Shown: positions 7,217 through 15,050 of the stretch, in pieces
Layout: each line of letters starts with the position of its first letter
How positions within the stretch are numbered: the first letter of the stretch is position 1
Origin: Campylobacterales bacterium
GTDB taxonomy: Bacteria > Campylobacterota > Campylobacteria > Campylobacterales > Hydrogenimonadaceae
Assembly: GCA_027065635.1 (NCBI GenBank)
Contig: JAMONQ010000166.1
Coordinates: 1-25,809, forward strand
DNA length: 25,809 nucleotides
Reading direction: 5' to 3'
Position numbers and translations under genes: made by a program
Notes under the pieces: generated by a model
Database searches by the model: none
Seen by the model: only the letters and a program-made list of their open reading frames with translations
What the model was told of the DNA's origin: nothing

Positions 7217-7924
7217 CTATCTGCCTATGGCTTTGGCTTCGAGCTCTTTGTCTATAGTCTCTTGCATCTTGTCGCGCAGATTTTCGTACCACCCCTCTTT
7301 CGCTTTCGGGACCTCTATGGAGGGCAGGAATATGACTTTGACATCTCCGCCAAAGGAGGTTTTGTCGTGTTCGTTGACCACTCTTTTGCTTCCTACGATC
7401 ACTACCGGCTGAACTGTCAGAGCCAGCTTTTCGGCGATGAATCTGGCACCGTCTTTGAAAGGCAGAAGTTTTTGCCCCCTGGCACGGGTACCTTCGGGAA
7501 AGAGAGCCACCGGTCTATGTAGCTCTTCAATCGATCTTTTTACATCTTTGAGCAGTTTGATCAAACCTCTTTTATCGCTTCTGTCTACGGGTATCATTTC
7601 TCCATTGCTCAACAAAAGACCGAACCATGGAACTTCAAAAAGCTCTTTTTTGGCTACCCAGTTCAGGTTTATCGGAAGCAGAGCTTCCATGGTGATAATA
7701 TCGACGATGCCTTGATGGTTCATCAGGTATAGTTGCGCTTCGGGGTCCGGATCTCCCACCTTTTCGATACCGGCGAACATCAGTGCCATCATACTCTTGT
7801 TGCCGTAGTGCAGAATCTTTCCTTTATGGCGCGGGAAGAGCTTAAGCAGAGGAATCATGACGGAGACTACAAGAGATATTACAAAAGCGCAGTAATAAAA
7901 TCTAATTCGAGCAAAGATCTTCAT
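7217..7924 (-). CDS. plsC: 1-acyl-sn-glycerol-3-phosphate acyltransferase
   Basis: Transfers a second acyl chain to lysophosphatidic acid to make phosphatidic acid, at the inner face of the cytoplasmic membrane. 235 residues: an N-terminal membrane helix (about 8-30), acyltransferase motif I NHQGIVD (the HX4D dyad, about 69-75), the ELFEVPWFG block, and motif III FPEGTRARG (about 142-150), followed by the VQPVVI strand. Normal length. The ATG lies inside the end of the upstream gene (23-nt overlap) with GGATGGG just upstream, so translation is probably coupled. It is the last gene of the ctpA-pur unit and converges on the eIF2B-like gene; I see no convincing terminator in the 27-base gap. Confidence 0.95.
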   Translation of the reverse strand: MKIFARIRFYYCAFVISLVVSVMIPLLKLFPRHKGKILHYGNKSMMALMFAGIEKVGDPDPEAQLYLMNHQGIVDIITMEALLPINLNWVAKKELFEVPWFGLLLSNGEMIPVDRSDKRGLIKLLKDVKRSIEELHRPVALFPEGTRARGQKLLPFKDGARFIAEKLALTVQPVVIVGSKRVVNEHDKTSFGGDVKVIFLPSIEVPKAKEGWYENLRDKMQETIDKELEAKAIGR

Positions 7925-9014
7925 TTTTTACCCATCCTATGGTGCTGTTAGGCAGCTGTATCTTCGTATAGTTTTCATTTCTGTTCATCTGCTTGGCCAC
8001 GGTGCGCTCATAAAGAATTGTAAAAGAGGTACTTTGCGGTGTCGGAAGCAGATAGAGTCGGCTTTCAGGCTTTATACATACGCTTTTAAGCGGTATCAGA
8101 TATGTCGTAAGGTAACCAGCCGCAAGTGTGATCAGGATTGGATATATCCACTTTCTCTTCATTATCCACAAAACAACCCATACGAAAATCAAGAAGCCTG
8201 TGGCCATGATCTTGAATTTTGTAAATTCACTGGCCTGTGGATCGAGATTGCTCTGTGTGCTTACGCTGCTTCGTTTTACTATTATCGGGATCTGGAATTT
8301 TTCATAGCGGTTCTTTTTCAGGTTGAAGTAGCTGAATGTCAGCTGCTCCATTCCAGCCGGAAATATGGCGTAGTAAAAGAGTGTAGTGTCATTCAGATCA
8401 CCGCTATAGGAGTCTATTCCCTGGTTTGAAGAGTTTTTGAGGTGAAAGTCGTCGAAGTTTCCGAACTCAACTTTCAGCTGAAGCGCGAGAATGTTGGTGT
8501 CGGATGTGTATGTTGATGCCTGATAGTTTATCAGCTCCATGTTTTTAGCCAGAACGTTACAAAAATCTCCGGGAGGATTTAGACGTACGGCTTTTATTGT
8601 CATTGAATCGGATCTGTACTCTCTTTCCGGTTCATCGGAGTAATATACTATAAACTCCGGCAGGCGAACGTCGCTGCCTGTTGCCTTGAAGTAGTATACG
8701 AGTCTGCTTATGGCTTTGGGCTCTATCGATTCAGGCTCTTTTACGGGGGCGATATTTTTTCCGTTGTCCGTTCGAACTTCAAACGCCCTGCCTCTTTCGA
8801 GGGAAGTCACCTTTACCGTTACCGGAAAAATCTCTCCGACATAGACCTTTTTCGGAACGTTTTCAAGGCTTATGTATATGAGCTGTTCTGCAGGTTTTTG
8901 GGGCTCCGTCTCTATCTCGATGTAGTCATCGTACGGTTCTGAAAAGAGGGACGGCTCTTCCACGTTTGCGAACAGAACCGTAGCGGCAAGCAGGATTGCG
9001 GTTATCAGCCTCAT
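7902..9014 (-). CDS. BatD-like periplasmic/membrane protein with C-terminal SH3-like domain
   Basis: 370 residues, not assigned to a characterised enzyme. A signal peptide (MRLITAILLAATVLFAN) is followed by an acidic Glu/Asp-rich stretch and a beta-rich region that begins like BatD/Oxygen-tolerance domains (VYVGEIFPVTVKVTS). Two adjacent hydrophobic helices follow (IMATGFLIFVWVVLWIM and WIYPILITLAAGYLTTYL). The last 60 residues look like a bacterial SH3 domain (SRLYLLPTP ... GWVKNEDLC). The topology puts both soluble parts in the periplasm. ATG at 9014 is preferred over a TTG at 9020 that abuts the purQ stop; neither has a strong ribosome site. No batA, batB or moxR is adjacent. C. jejuni has a periplasmic protein at the same place (Cj0515, from memory). 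Confidence 0.78.
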   Translation of the reverse strand: MRLITAILLAATVLFANVEEPSLFSEPYDDYIEIETEPQKPAEQLIYISLENVPKKVYVGEIFPVTVKVTSLERGRAFEVRTDNGKNIAPVKEPESIEPKAISRLVYYFKATGSDVRLPEFIVYYSDEPEREYRSDSMTIKAVRLNPPGDFCNVLAKNMELINYQASTYTSDTNILALQLKVEFGNFDDFHLKNSSNQGIDSYSGDLNDTTLFYYAIFPAGMEQLTFSYFNLKKNRYEKFQIPIIVKRSSVSTQSNLDPQASEFTKFKIMATGFLIFVWVVLWIMKRKWIYPILITLAAGYLTTYLIPLKSVCIKPESRLYLLPTPQSTSFTILYERTVAKQMNRNENYTKIQLPNSTIGWVKNEDLCSN

Positions 9015-9020
9015 GGACAA

Positions 9021-9692
9021 TTAGAGGAGGAACCCTTCGAGCATTTTCACTCCGTCTTGAGATCCCAGAATCGACTCCATCGCTCTTTCCGGATGCGGCA
9101 TCAGACCGAAGACGTTACGCTCCTTGTTGCATATTCCGGCGATATTGTCAATCGATCCGTTTGGATTGTCCGGATCTCCGTTTTTGTCGCAGTATGTAAG
9201 AAGTACCTGCCCGTTGTCATACAGCTCCTTCAGGCCTTCATCTTCTATGAAGTAGTTCCCTTCGGCATGCGCGATCGGGATATTTAGAAGTTCTCCGACT
9301 TCACATTTGCGCAGGAATCTGTTGTCGTTGTTCTCCACTTTGAGATACTGGTGTTTGGAGACGAAGTGGAGATTTTCGTTTCTCTTCATGGCGCCTGGAA
9401 GCAGGTGACTCTCAAGAAGTATCTGAAAACCGTTGCAGATTCCAAGAACATATCCGCCGTTATCGGCGTAGGCCTTGATCGCCTTCATGATAGGACTGAA
9501 GCGCGCTATGGCACCGCTGCGAAGGTAGTCGCCGTAGCTGAAACCGCCTGGAACAACGACAAGGTCGGTGTTTGATGGCAGAGTCTGCTCTTCATGCCAT
9601 ACGATTTCTACATCCTCTCCGAGCCTTTCGAAAGCATAAACGGTGTCAAATTCACAATTGGTGCCTGGAAAGCGGGGGACGACGATTTTCAT
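9021..9692 (-). CDS. purQ: FGAM synthase, glutaminase subunit PurQ
   Basis: Class I glutamine amidotransferase subunit of phosphoribosylformylglycinamidine synthase (fourth step of purine synthesis); it supplies ammonia to PurL. Visible: PRFPGTNCE at the N-terminus, PGGFSYGDYLRSGAIA (48-63), the nucleophile Cys86 in GICNGFQ, the IAHAEGNYF block and the His-Glu pair in LMPHPERAM. Length 223 is normal for the small PurQ that works with PurS and a separate PurL. The start overlaps the purS stop by four bases (ATGA). PurL is not in the window. Confidence 0.97.
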   Translation of the reverse strand: MKIVVPRFPGTNCEFDTVYAFERLGEDVEIVWHEEQTLPSNTDLVVVPGGFSYGDYLRSGAIARFSPIMKAIKAYADNGGYVLGICNGFQILLESHLLPGAMKRNENLHFVSKHQYLKVENNDNRFLRKCEVGELLNIPIAHAEGNYFIEDEGLKELYDNGQVLLTYCDKNGDPDNPNGSIDNIAGICNKERNVFGLMPHPERAMESILGSQDGVKMLEGFLL

Positions 9693-9931
9693 TGCACGAT
9701 CTCTATGCTGTAATCTTCTATTACGGTATTGGCAAGAAGGGTTTCACACATCTTCTCTACCTCCTTTTGCGCACTCTCCTTCGAGGTCGATTCGAGATCG
9801 AGCACTATCTGTTTGCCTACCCGGACGTTTTCTACATTTTCGAAACCGAGAGCTCCGAGGGCGTGGTGTACCGCCTTGCCCTGCGGATCGAGGACCCCCT
9901 CTTTGAGGTAGACGTTTACGATCGCTTTCAT
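9689..9931 (-). CDS. purS: FGAM synthase subunit PurS
   Basis: 80-residue small subunit that bridges PurQ and PurL in the multi-protein FGAM synthase. Family features: MKAIVNVYLKEGVLDPQG at the N-terminus, HHALGALGF, VRVGKQI, and a C-terminal LLANTVIEDY. It has ATGA overlaps with purC upstream and purQ downstream, giving tight translational coupling and presumably balanced subunit levels. Confidence 0.96.
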   Translation of the reverse strand: MKAIVNVYLKEGVLDPQGKAVHHALGALGFENVENVRVGKQIVLDLESTSKESAQKEVEKMCETLLANTVIEDYSIEIVQ

Positions 9932-10647
9932 CTATCTTCTCCAACTATTCGTTTCAATACCTCTTCATATGCAACCTTCACACTGCCAAGGCCCTGTCTG
10001 AAGCGGTCTTTGTCAAGCTTTTCATTGGTCTGCATATCCCAGAAACGGCAACTGTCGGGGCTGATTTCGTCGGCGAGGATGATCTTTCCTTCGCTGTCGT
10101 AACCGAACTCCACTTTGAAGTCGACGAGGTTTAGCCCCTTTTTCGCGAAAAATGCCTTCAATATCGTATTTATTTCGCGTCCGAGCCGTTTCAGCTCTTC
10201 GAGATCGGCTTCGCTTTTTACAAGATCGAGAATCAGACAGTGTTCGTCGTTTATTATAGGATCGCCAAGATCGTCACGCTTGTAGTAGAACTCTACCAGT
10301 GAAAAGGGAAGTACCGTACCGTCTTCTATACCGAGTCTTTTGGTAAGGCTGCCTGTCGCAATGTTTCTTACTACTACCTCGATAAGAATGATATCGACCT
10401 TTTTTACCAGCATATGGTTGTCGTCTGGCTTCTCCACAAAGTGTGTAGGTATCCCGGCACTCTCGAGAAGTCTGAATAACTGGCTGCTGATCTCGTTGTT
10501 CAGAGCCCCTTTGCCCTTCTCCTGTGAATGCTTTTCGCCGTTGAAAGCCGTCAGATCGTCTTTGAATTCCGCCAGAAGCAGATTTGGATCTTCGGTTGTA
10601 AACAGACGCTTCGCCTTTCCTTCGTAAAGCAGCTCTTTTTTTGTCAT
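9928..10647 (-). CDS. purC: SAICAR synthetase
   Basis: ATP-dependent condensation of CAIR with aspartate to give SAICAR in purine synthesis; cytoplasmic. Visible: LLYEGKAKRLF at the N-terminus, the DDLTAFNGEK block, VVVRNIATGSLTKRLG, DFKVEFGYD and DEISPDSCRFWD. Length 239 is normal. The start codon overlaps the ctpA stop (ATGA), so expression is tied to the protease gene upstream, an arrangement also found in Campylobacter. Confidence 0.97.
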   Translation of the reverse strand: MTKKELLYEGKAKRLFTTEDPNLLLAEFKDDLTAFNGEKHSQEKGKGALNNEISSQLFRLLESAGIPTHFVEKPDDNHMLVKKVDIILIEVVVRNIATGSLTKRLGIEDGTVLPFSLVEFYYKRDDLGDPIINDEHCLILDLVKSEADLEELKRLGREINTILKAFFAKKGLNLVDFKVEFGYDSEGKIILADEISPDSCRFWDMQTNEKLDKDRFRQGLGSVKVAYEEVLKRIVGEDR

Positions 10648-11960
10648 TTTCTCTCCTGTGTAATGATAAGTGCGCGCAGAATATCCACACCCTCTTTGAG
10701 TTGATTGTCGTCATACAACTCTTCTGTCGTAATCACGTTCTCTTTGGAGGGTTTCTCCTCCTTCTGGCTCTCCTTTTTGCCGTCAATCTTTTCGAGCTCT
10801 CCCTTTAGATGCTCTTTTAGTTGAGACTCTTTGAGCTCGAAATGGTTCTCTTCGACTGTGACTTTGCCGAAGGAGACTTTGATATCAGGAGTCACTCCGA
10901 CGGCCTGGATGGTTCTGCCGCTCGGAAGGTAGTAACGTGCTATCGTGAGTCTTAGAGCTTCTGATTTGTTGATCGGCATGATGATCTGGACACTGCCTTT
11001 TCCGAAAGTCTTCTCTCCGACTATCACGGCCCGTCTATGATCCTGGAGGGAGCCGCTTACGATCTCGCTCGCGCTTGCGCTGCCGCCGTTTACAAGAACC
11101 ACTATCGGAATCTTTTTGTACGTTCCTTCGCTGTGCGCTTTGTATACCTGGTTTTCATCTTTTATTCGCCCTTTTTGCGAAACGATCACCCCTTCGTCTA
11201 CGAATAGATCCACCATACCAACCGCCTGATCGAGCAGGCCGCCGGGATTGTTTCTAAGGTCTATTATGAGACCTTTTGCATGCGGGTTTTCCAGCAGAGC
11301 CTTTTTTATATCCTGTACAACTTTCTTGTCGAACGAGACGACTCTTATGTAGAGAATGTCGCTGCCCACTTTTTTTGTATATACTGACTGGATCTTTATG
11401 ATATCCCTTATGATCGTTATGACAAGAGGTTTGGGCTCGTTCTTTCTTACTATCGTCAGAGTGATTTTGGTTTTCGGCTTGCCTCTCATCAGGGATACGG
11501 CTTCATCGAGAGTCATATTGAGCGTCGACTTGTCGTCGATTTTGAGTATTATGTCTCCCGCTTTCAGTCCGGCCTTGTATGCCGGAGTTCCTTCCAGCGG
11601 GGCTATCACGGTCAAAGCACCGTCTCTCATGCCTACCGTGACTCCGAGTCCGCCAAATTCGCCGCTGGTCTGGATCTTCATCTCTTTGAAGCTTTTTGTG
11701 TCGAGGAACGAGGAGTGGGCGTCGAGGTTCGTCATCAGCCCCTTTATAGCCTTGTCTATGATTTCGTTTATCGTCAAATCGTCGACATAGTACTTCTCTA
11801 CGGTTCCGACTACTCTGGTGAACTTGCTCAGTGCCTCAAGCTTGGAAACGGTGGTGTTGCTGTCGCTTTTGGCGAATAGAGATGGGGCTCCGGCTACCGT
11901 CAGTACGGTCAGAGTGGCAAAAAAACCGGCTGTCATCAACCCTTTGTTTCTTTTCATCAT
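10644..11960 (-). CDS. ctpA: C-terminal processing protease CtpA/Prc (family S41)
   Basis: Secreted serine protease of the S41 family, acting in the periplasm on protein C-termini. 438 residues: a signal peptide (KRNKGLMTAGFFATLTVLTV, ending near FAK), an N-terminal helical region, a PDZ domain (GLGVTVGM ... AGDIILKIDD), the protease core with LRNNPGGLL, the nucleophile Ser in NGGSASASEIV (about 295) and the general-base Lys in GEKTFGKGSVQ, and a Lys/Glu-rich tail. First gene of the unit ctpA-purC-purS-purQ-BatD-like-plsC. The first of two consecutive ATGs is used; the ribosome site is weak (GGAATAT). Its promoter is probably the extended -10 described separately. Confidence 0.96.
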   Translation of the reverse strand: MMKRNKGLMTAGFFATLTVLTVAGAPSLFAKSDSNTTVSKLEALSKFTRVVGTVEKYYVDDLTINEIIDKAIKGLMTNLDAHSSFLDTKSFKEMKIQTSGEFGGLGVTVGMRDGALTVIAPLEGTPAYKAGLKAGDIILKIDDKSTLNMTLDEAVSLMRGKPKTKITLTIVRKNEPKPLVITIIRDIIKIQSVYTKKVGSDILYIRVVSFDKKVVQDIKKALLENPHAKGLIIDLRNNPGGLLDQAVGMVDLFVDEGVIVSQKGRIKDENQVYKAHSEGTYKKIPIVVLVNGGSASASEIVSGSLQDHRRAVIVGEKTFGKGSVQIIMPINKSEALRLTIARYYLPSGRTIQAVGVTPDIKVSFGKVTVEENHFELKESQLKEHLKGELEKIDGKKESQKEEKPSKENVITTEELYDDNQLKEGVDILRALIITQERK

Positions 11961-11999
11961 AATCTATATTCCATATCCGATCGAGTTTTATGAGAGGCT

Positions 12000-12008
12000 A
12001 TTATACCA
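12000..12008 (-). promoter_or_regulatory. Extended -10 promoter of the ctpA-pur-plsC unit
   Basis: On the minus strand TGGTATAAT is a perfect extended -10 element (TGnTATAAT) about 40 bases upstream of the ctpA ATG. A matching -35 box is not evident, as is usual for extended -10 promoters and for this bacterial group. Confidence 0.55.
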
Positions 12009-12106
12009 CCTGCAACTAAAAAAGGGATAAGTATCTCTTCGGTGATGGCCGATTTTTACCATATCGATTCGACGGATGCGCATTATTAAATTGAATAGAT
12101 AAAGAA

Positions 12107-12119
12107 ACTTGACACAAGT
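12107..12119. repeat. Short perfect palindrome over the clpB -35 box (possible operator)
   Basis: ACTTG-aca-CAAGT is a perfect 5-base inverted repeat with a 3-base centre that covers the TTGACA -35 element. It is placed where a repressor would block RNA polymerase. It resembles the arms of the HspR HAIR element (CTTG...CAAG), but the spacing is much shorter, so no regulator can be named. Confidence 0.35.
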
Positions 12120-12138
12120 GGACTAAACCTGATATAAT
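12109..12138 (+). promoter_or_regulatory. Near-consensus sigma-70 promoter of clpB
   Basis: TTGACA (12109-12114) and TATAAT (12133-12138) are both perfect hexamers separated by 18 bases. Transcription would begin near 12145, giving a roughly 97-base leader before the clpB ATG. The rest of the gap 11961-12241 holds only the opposing ctpA promoter and this leader; I see no gene in it. Confidence 0.75.
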
Positions 12139-12241
12139 TACGGAAATTTGACCCTTGCTTTTTACAACTGCGACAAATGTAGCAGATATTATGTTCTGTT
12201 TCAGGTAAGATTATGGAAAGGGTTTGAAAAAAGGAGATGAT

Positions 12242-14818
12242 ATGAGTATATTCGAGAAGTTGACACACCAGATGACCGAGTCGATAGAATCGGGAGTCAG
12301 TCTGGCACTGCATAATAAAAATCCGGAGGTTGAACCGGTACATATAGTATGGGGACAGTTGACAAATTCCGGCAGTGTACTAAACCAGGCACTGAACAGG
12401 ATGGGAATCGACAAGGCTCCCATAGAGCTCGAGGCCAAGAGTGTGGCCGACAGGCTTCCGAAAGTTTCGACCGTTACGAAAGAGAGTATCAAGCTATCGA
12501 GAGCACTGCAGGAGAGTCTGCAAAAAGCCGAAGGGCTGATGGCAAGACAGGGAGATCAGTATCTGGCTGTCGATACATGGCTTATGGCCAATCTCGACCA
12601 GCCTCAGATCAAGGATGTTCTCGGCAAGTATGTCGATATGATGGAGCTTGGAAAGACTCTCGAAGCGATCCGCGGAGGCAAGAAGATAGAGAGCCAGACA
12701 GCGGACGAGACGCTTGAGGCACTGGAGAAGTACGGGATAGATTTGAACAAGAAGGCGATCGACGGAGAGCTCGATCCTGTAATCGGTCGTGATGAAGAGA
12801 TCGAACGTGTGATGCAGATCCTGATCAGAAAGACCAAAAACAACCCGATACTTCTCGGAGAGCCCGGTGTCGGTAAGACCGCAATCGTAGAGGGGCTCGC
12901 ACAGCGCATAGTAAACAAGGAGGTTCCGCTAAGCCTTCAGAACAAGCGAGTCGTTGCGCTCGATATGAGTGCGTTGATCGCAGGCGCCAAATATCGCGGT
13001 GAGTTCGAGGATCGTCTCAAAGCCGTGATCGAAGAGGTCAAAAGCAGCGGAGACATAATTCTCTTCATCGACGAGATCCATACTATCGTGGGTGCGGGTG
13101 CATCAGAGGGAAGTATGGATGCGGCCAACATGCTCAAGCCGGCACTCGCTCGCGGAGAGCTGCACACCATTGGTGCGACGACTCTCAAGGAGTACCGCAA
13201 ATATTTCGAAAAAGATGCGGCTCTTCAGCGCCGATTCCAGCCGGTCCATGTAAACGAGCCTTCCATCAATCAGGCTCTGCAGATTCTTCGCGGTCTGCGT
13301 GAGCGGCTCGAAGCCTTTCACAATGTCACGATACTCGACAGTGCGCTGGTGGCGGCTGCCAAACTGTCGGCCCGTTATATTACGGACCGCTATCTGCCGG
13401 ACAAGGCGATAGACCTCATAGACGAGGCGGCCGCAGAGCTTAAGATGCAGATAGAGAGCGAGCCGAGCGAGCTTGCGAGAGTCAAACGCGAAATCAGTCA
13501 GCTTCAGGTGGAAAAAGAGGCGCTGACTATGGAGGAGTCCAAAAAGAACGAGCAGCGCCTTGAAGAGATAGAGAAGGAGCTGGCGGATCTCGAAGAGAAG
13601 AAACGCAGACTCGAAGCTCAGTTTGAAACCGAGAAGAAGGTCTTCAACGATATCGCCCACATCAAGGTGGAGATAGACAAGCTAAGAAGCGAAGCGGAAG
13701 CTGCCAAGAGAAACGGTGACTACAACAAGGCCGCCGAAATCGAATACGGCAAGATTCCGCAGCTCGAAGAGGAGCTAAAAAGGCTCGACGAGCAGTGGGA
13801 GCGTATGCAAAAAGAGGGTACGCTGCTCAAAAATGCCGTCGACGAAGAGATGATCGCCAAGATCGTCAGCCGCTGGACGCAGATTCCGGTAACCAAGATG
13901 CTTCAGAGCGAGAAGGAGAAGATTCTTCATGTCGAAGAGGTATTGGCTGAAGATGTCGTAGGACAGGATCAGGCGATCAAGGCGGTTGCAAGAGCCATCA
14001 AGCGAAACAAAGCAGGTCTGAGCGAGCAGAACAGACCGATAGGAAGTTTCCTGTTCCTCGGACCTACCGGTGTCGGTAAGACCCAGACGGCGAAGACGCT
14101 GGCGAAGTTTCTTTTCGATACCGAAAAGTCTCTCATTCGTATCGACATGAGCGAATATATGGAGAAGCATGCGGTAAGCCGTCTGGTAGGTGCGCCTCCG
14201 GGATATGTCGGCTATGAAGAGGGTGGACAGTTGACGGAGGCTGTCAGGCGAAAGCCATACAGCGTAATCCTCTTCGACGAGATCGAAAAGGCGCATCCAG
14301 ATGTGTTCAACGTACTTCTGCAGGTGCTGGACGACGGTAGGCTTACCGACAACAAGGGTGTGACGGTAGACTTTAGAAATACCATCATCATCCTTACCTC
14401 CAACATCGCAAGTGACAAGATAATGGAGTTCAGAGATCCGGAAGATCGCGAAAAGGCGGTAAGGGACGAGTTGAAGATGTACTTCAAGCCCGAGTTCTTG
14501 AACCGGCTCGACGATATCATTATCTTCAATCCGCTTGATCAGGCGGCCATTACGAAGATTGTCGACATACTCTTCAAGAATATCGAGGCGAAGCTTGAAG
14601 AGCGCGATATCAAAGCTTCACTCACGGAAGCGGCGAAGGCTCGGATCGCCGAAGCGGGCTTCGATCCGGTATACGGTGCCAGACCGCTAAAACGGGCACT
14701 TTACGAGCTTGTAGAAGACAAGCTGGCCGAATTGATCCTCGAAGAGAGGGTAAAAGAGGGCGATACAGTCGTATTCGATGCCGAAAACGGCGAAATCGTA
14801 CCGAGAATAAATCCGTAA
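12242..14818 (+). CDS. clpB: ATP-dependent disaggregase ClpB (Hsp100)
   Basis: Hexameric AAA+ chaperone that pulls proteins out of aggregates together with DnaK; cytoplasmic. 858 residues, normal length. Order: N-terminal Clp repeat domain (1-150); first AAA+ module with Walker A GEPGVGKT (about 206), Walker B ILFIDEIH (about 272) and YRGEFEDR pore region; the charged coiled-coil M-domain (about 410-530, rich in Glu/Lys), which distinguishes ClpB from ClpA and ClpC; second AAA+ module with GPTGVGKT (about 607), GAPPGYVGYEEGG pore loop and VILFDEIEKAHPD; C-terminal YGARPLKRA block. The ATG at 12242 is set by AAAAGGAG seven bases upstream; an in-frame TTG at 12224 is ignored. Strong own promoter and terminator make it a single-gene unit. 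Confidence 0.98.
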   Translation: MSIFEKLTHQMTESIESGVSLALHNKNPEVEPVHIVWGQLTNSGSVLNQALNRMGIDKAPIELEAKSVADRLPKVSTVTKESIKLSRALQESLQKAEGLMARQGDQYLAVDTWLMANLDQPQIKDVLGKYVDMMELGKTLEAIRGGKKIESQTADETLEALEKYGIDLNKKAIDGELDPVIGRDEEIERVMQILIRKTKNNPILLGEPGVGKTAIVEGLAQRIVNKEVPLSLQNKRVVALDMSALIAGAKYRGEFEDRLKAVIEEVKSSGDIILFIDEIHTIVGAGASEGSMDAANMLKPALARGELHTIGATTLKEYRKYFEKDAALQRRFQPVHVNEPSINQALQILRGLRERLEAFHNVTILDSALVAAAKLSARYITDRYLPDKAIDLIDEAAAELKMQIESEPSELARVKREISQLQVEKEALTMEESKKNEQRLEEIEKELADLEEKKRRLEAQFETEKKVFNDIAHIKVEIDKLRSEAEAAKRNGDYNKAAEIEYGKIPQLEEELKRLDEQWERMQKEGTLLKNAVDEEMIAKIVSRWTQIPVTKMLQSEKEKILHVEEVLAEDVVGQDQAIKAVARAIKRNKAGLSEQNRPIGSFLFLGPTGVGKTQTAKTLAKFLFDTEKSLIRIDMSEYMEKHAVSRLVGAPPGYVGYEEGGQLTEAVRRKPYSVILFDEIEKAHPDVFNVLLQVLDDGRLTDNKGVTVDFRNTIIILTSNIASDKIMEFRDPEDREKAVRDELKMYFKPEFLNRLDDIIIFNPLDQAAITKIVDILFKNIEAKLEERDIKASLTEAAKARIAEAGFDPVYGARPLKRALYELVEDKLAELILEERVKEGDTVVFDAENGEIVPRINP

Positions 14819-14825
14819 CTTCCGT

Positions 14826-14864
14826 GGCGGGGTCGAATTCTCTTCGGCTCCGCCTGATTTTTTT
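14826..14864 (+). terminator. Rho-independent terminator after clpB
   Basis: A 12-base-pair stem (GGCGGGGTCGAA at 14826-14837 with TTCGGCTCCGCC at 14843-14854, two G-U pairs) closes a five-base loop and is followed, after TGA, by seven T's. It starts eight bases after the clpB stop. Confidence 0.92.
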
Positions 14865-14885
14865 CTCTCTTTAAACTATTAGTGG

Positions 14886-14891
14886 TAGAAT
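14886..14891 (+). promoter_or_regulatory. Candidate -10 box upstream of the 50-residue ORF and nosD
   Basis: TAGAAT ends seven bases before the ATG at 14898 and lies just after the clpB terminator, where a new promoter is needed. No -35 box is obvious. The spacing would place the transcript start on the ATG. Confidence 0.35.
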
Positions 14892-14897
14892 CACCGT

Positions 14898-15050
14898 ATG
14901 AACTTTTACAGAACTCACTTTGCTGTTTTCTCTCTTTCATTTATTGTCGTGTACAGAGGTACGAAAGAGGAGTGCTCGCGGTCCGGGCGGATTTCTTTGC
15001 AGGAAGCGACGCATATGATCCCGGATAGAGGTATGGTTCTATTTTTATGA
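14898..15050 (+). CDS. Possible 50-residue small protein, translationally linked to nosD-like gene
   Basis: Open frame of 50 codons from ATG to TGA that fills the gap between the clpB terminator and the nosD-like gene. The stop overlaps the nosD-like ATG (ATGA), the same join used by many real gene pairs in this window. The N-terminal 20 residues are hydrophobic with aromatic residues (HFAVFSLSFIVVY), so a membrane anchor is possible; the rest is polar with one Cys (KEECSRSGRI) and a hydrophobic end. I recognise no family. There is no Shine-Dalgarno, but a -10 box stands exactly where a leaderless transcript would need it. It could equally be chance, or a leader whose translation only opens the nosD start. 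Confidence 0.35.
   Translation: MNFYRTHFAVFSLSFIVVYRGTKEECSRSGRISLQEATHMIPDRGMVLFL

Noticed and set aside
9572..10102. A 176-codon plus-strand frame across purQ, purS and purC
   Set aside because: It is antisense to three unambiguous purine genes and has no motif or ribosome site.
12150..12200. Second clpB promoter (TTTACA at 12161, TATTAT at 12187)
   Set aside because: The spacer would be about 20 bases, outside the usual range; the 12109-12138 promoter is far better.
13103..13660. A 185-codon minus-strand frame inside clpB
   Set aside because: Its Leu/Arg-rich translation is what the antisense of a Glu/Lys coiled coil produces; clpB is certain here.
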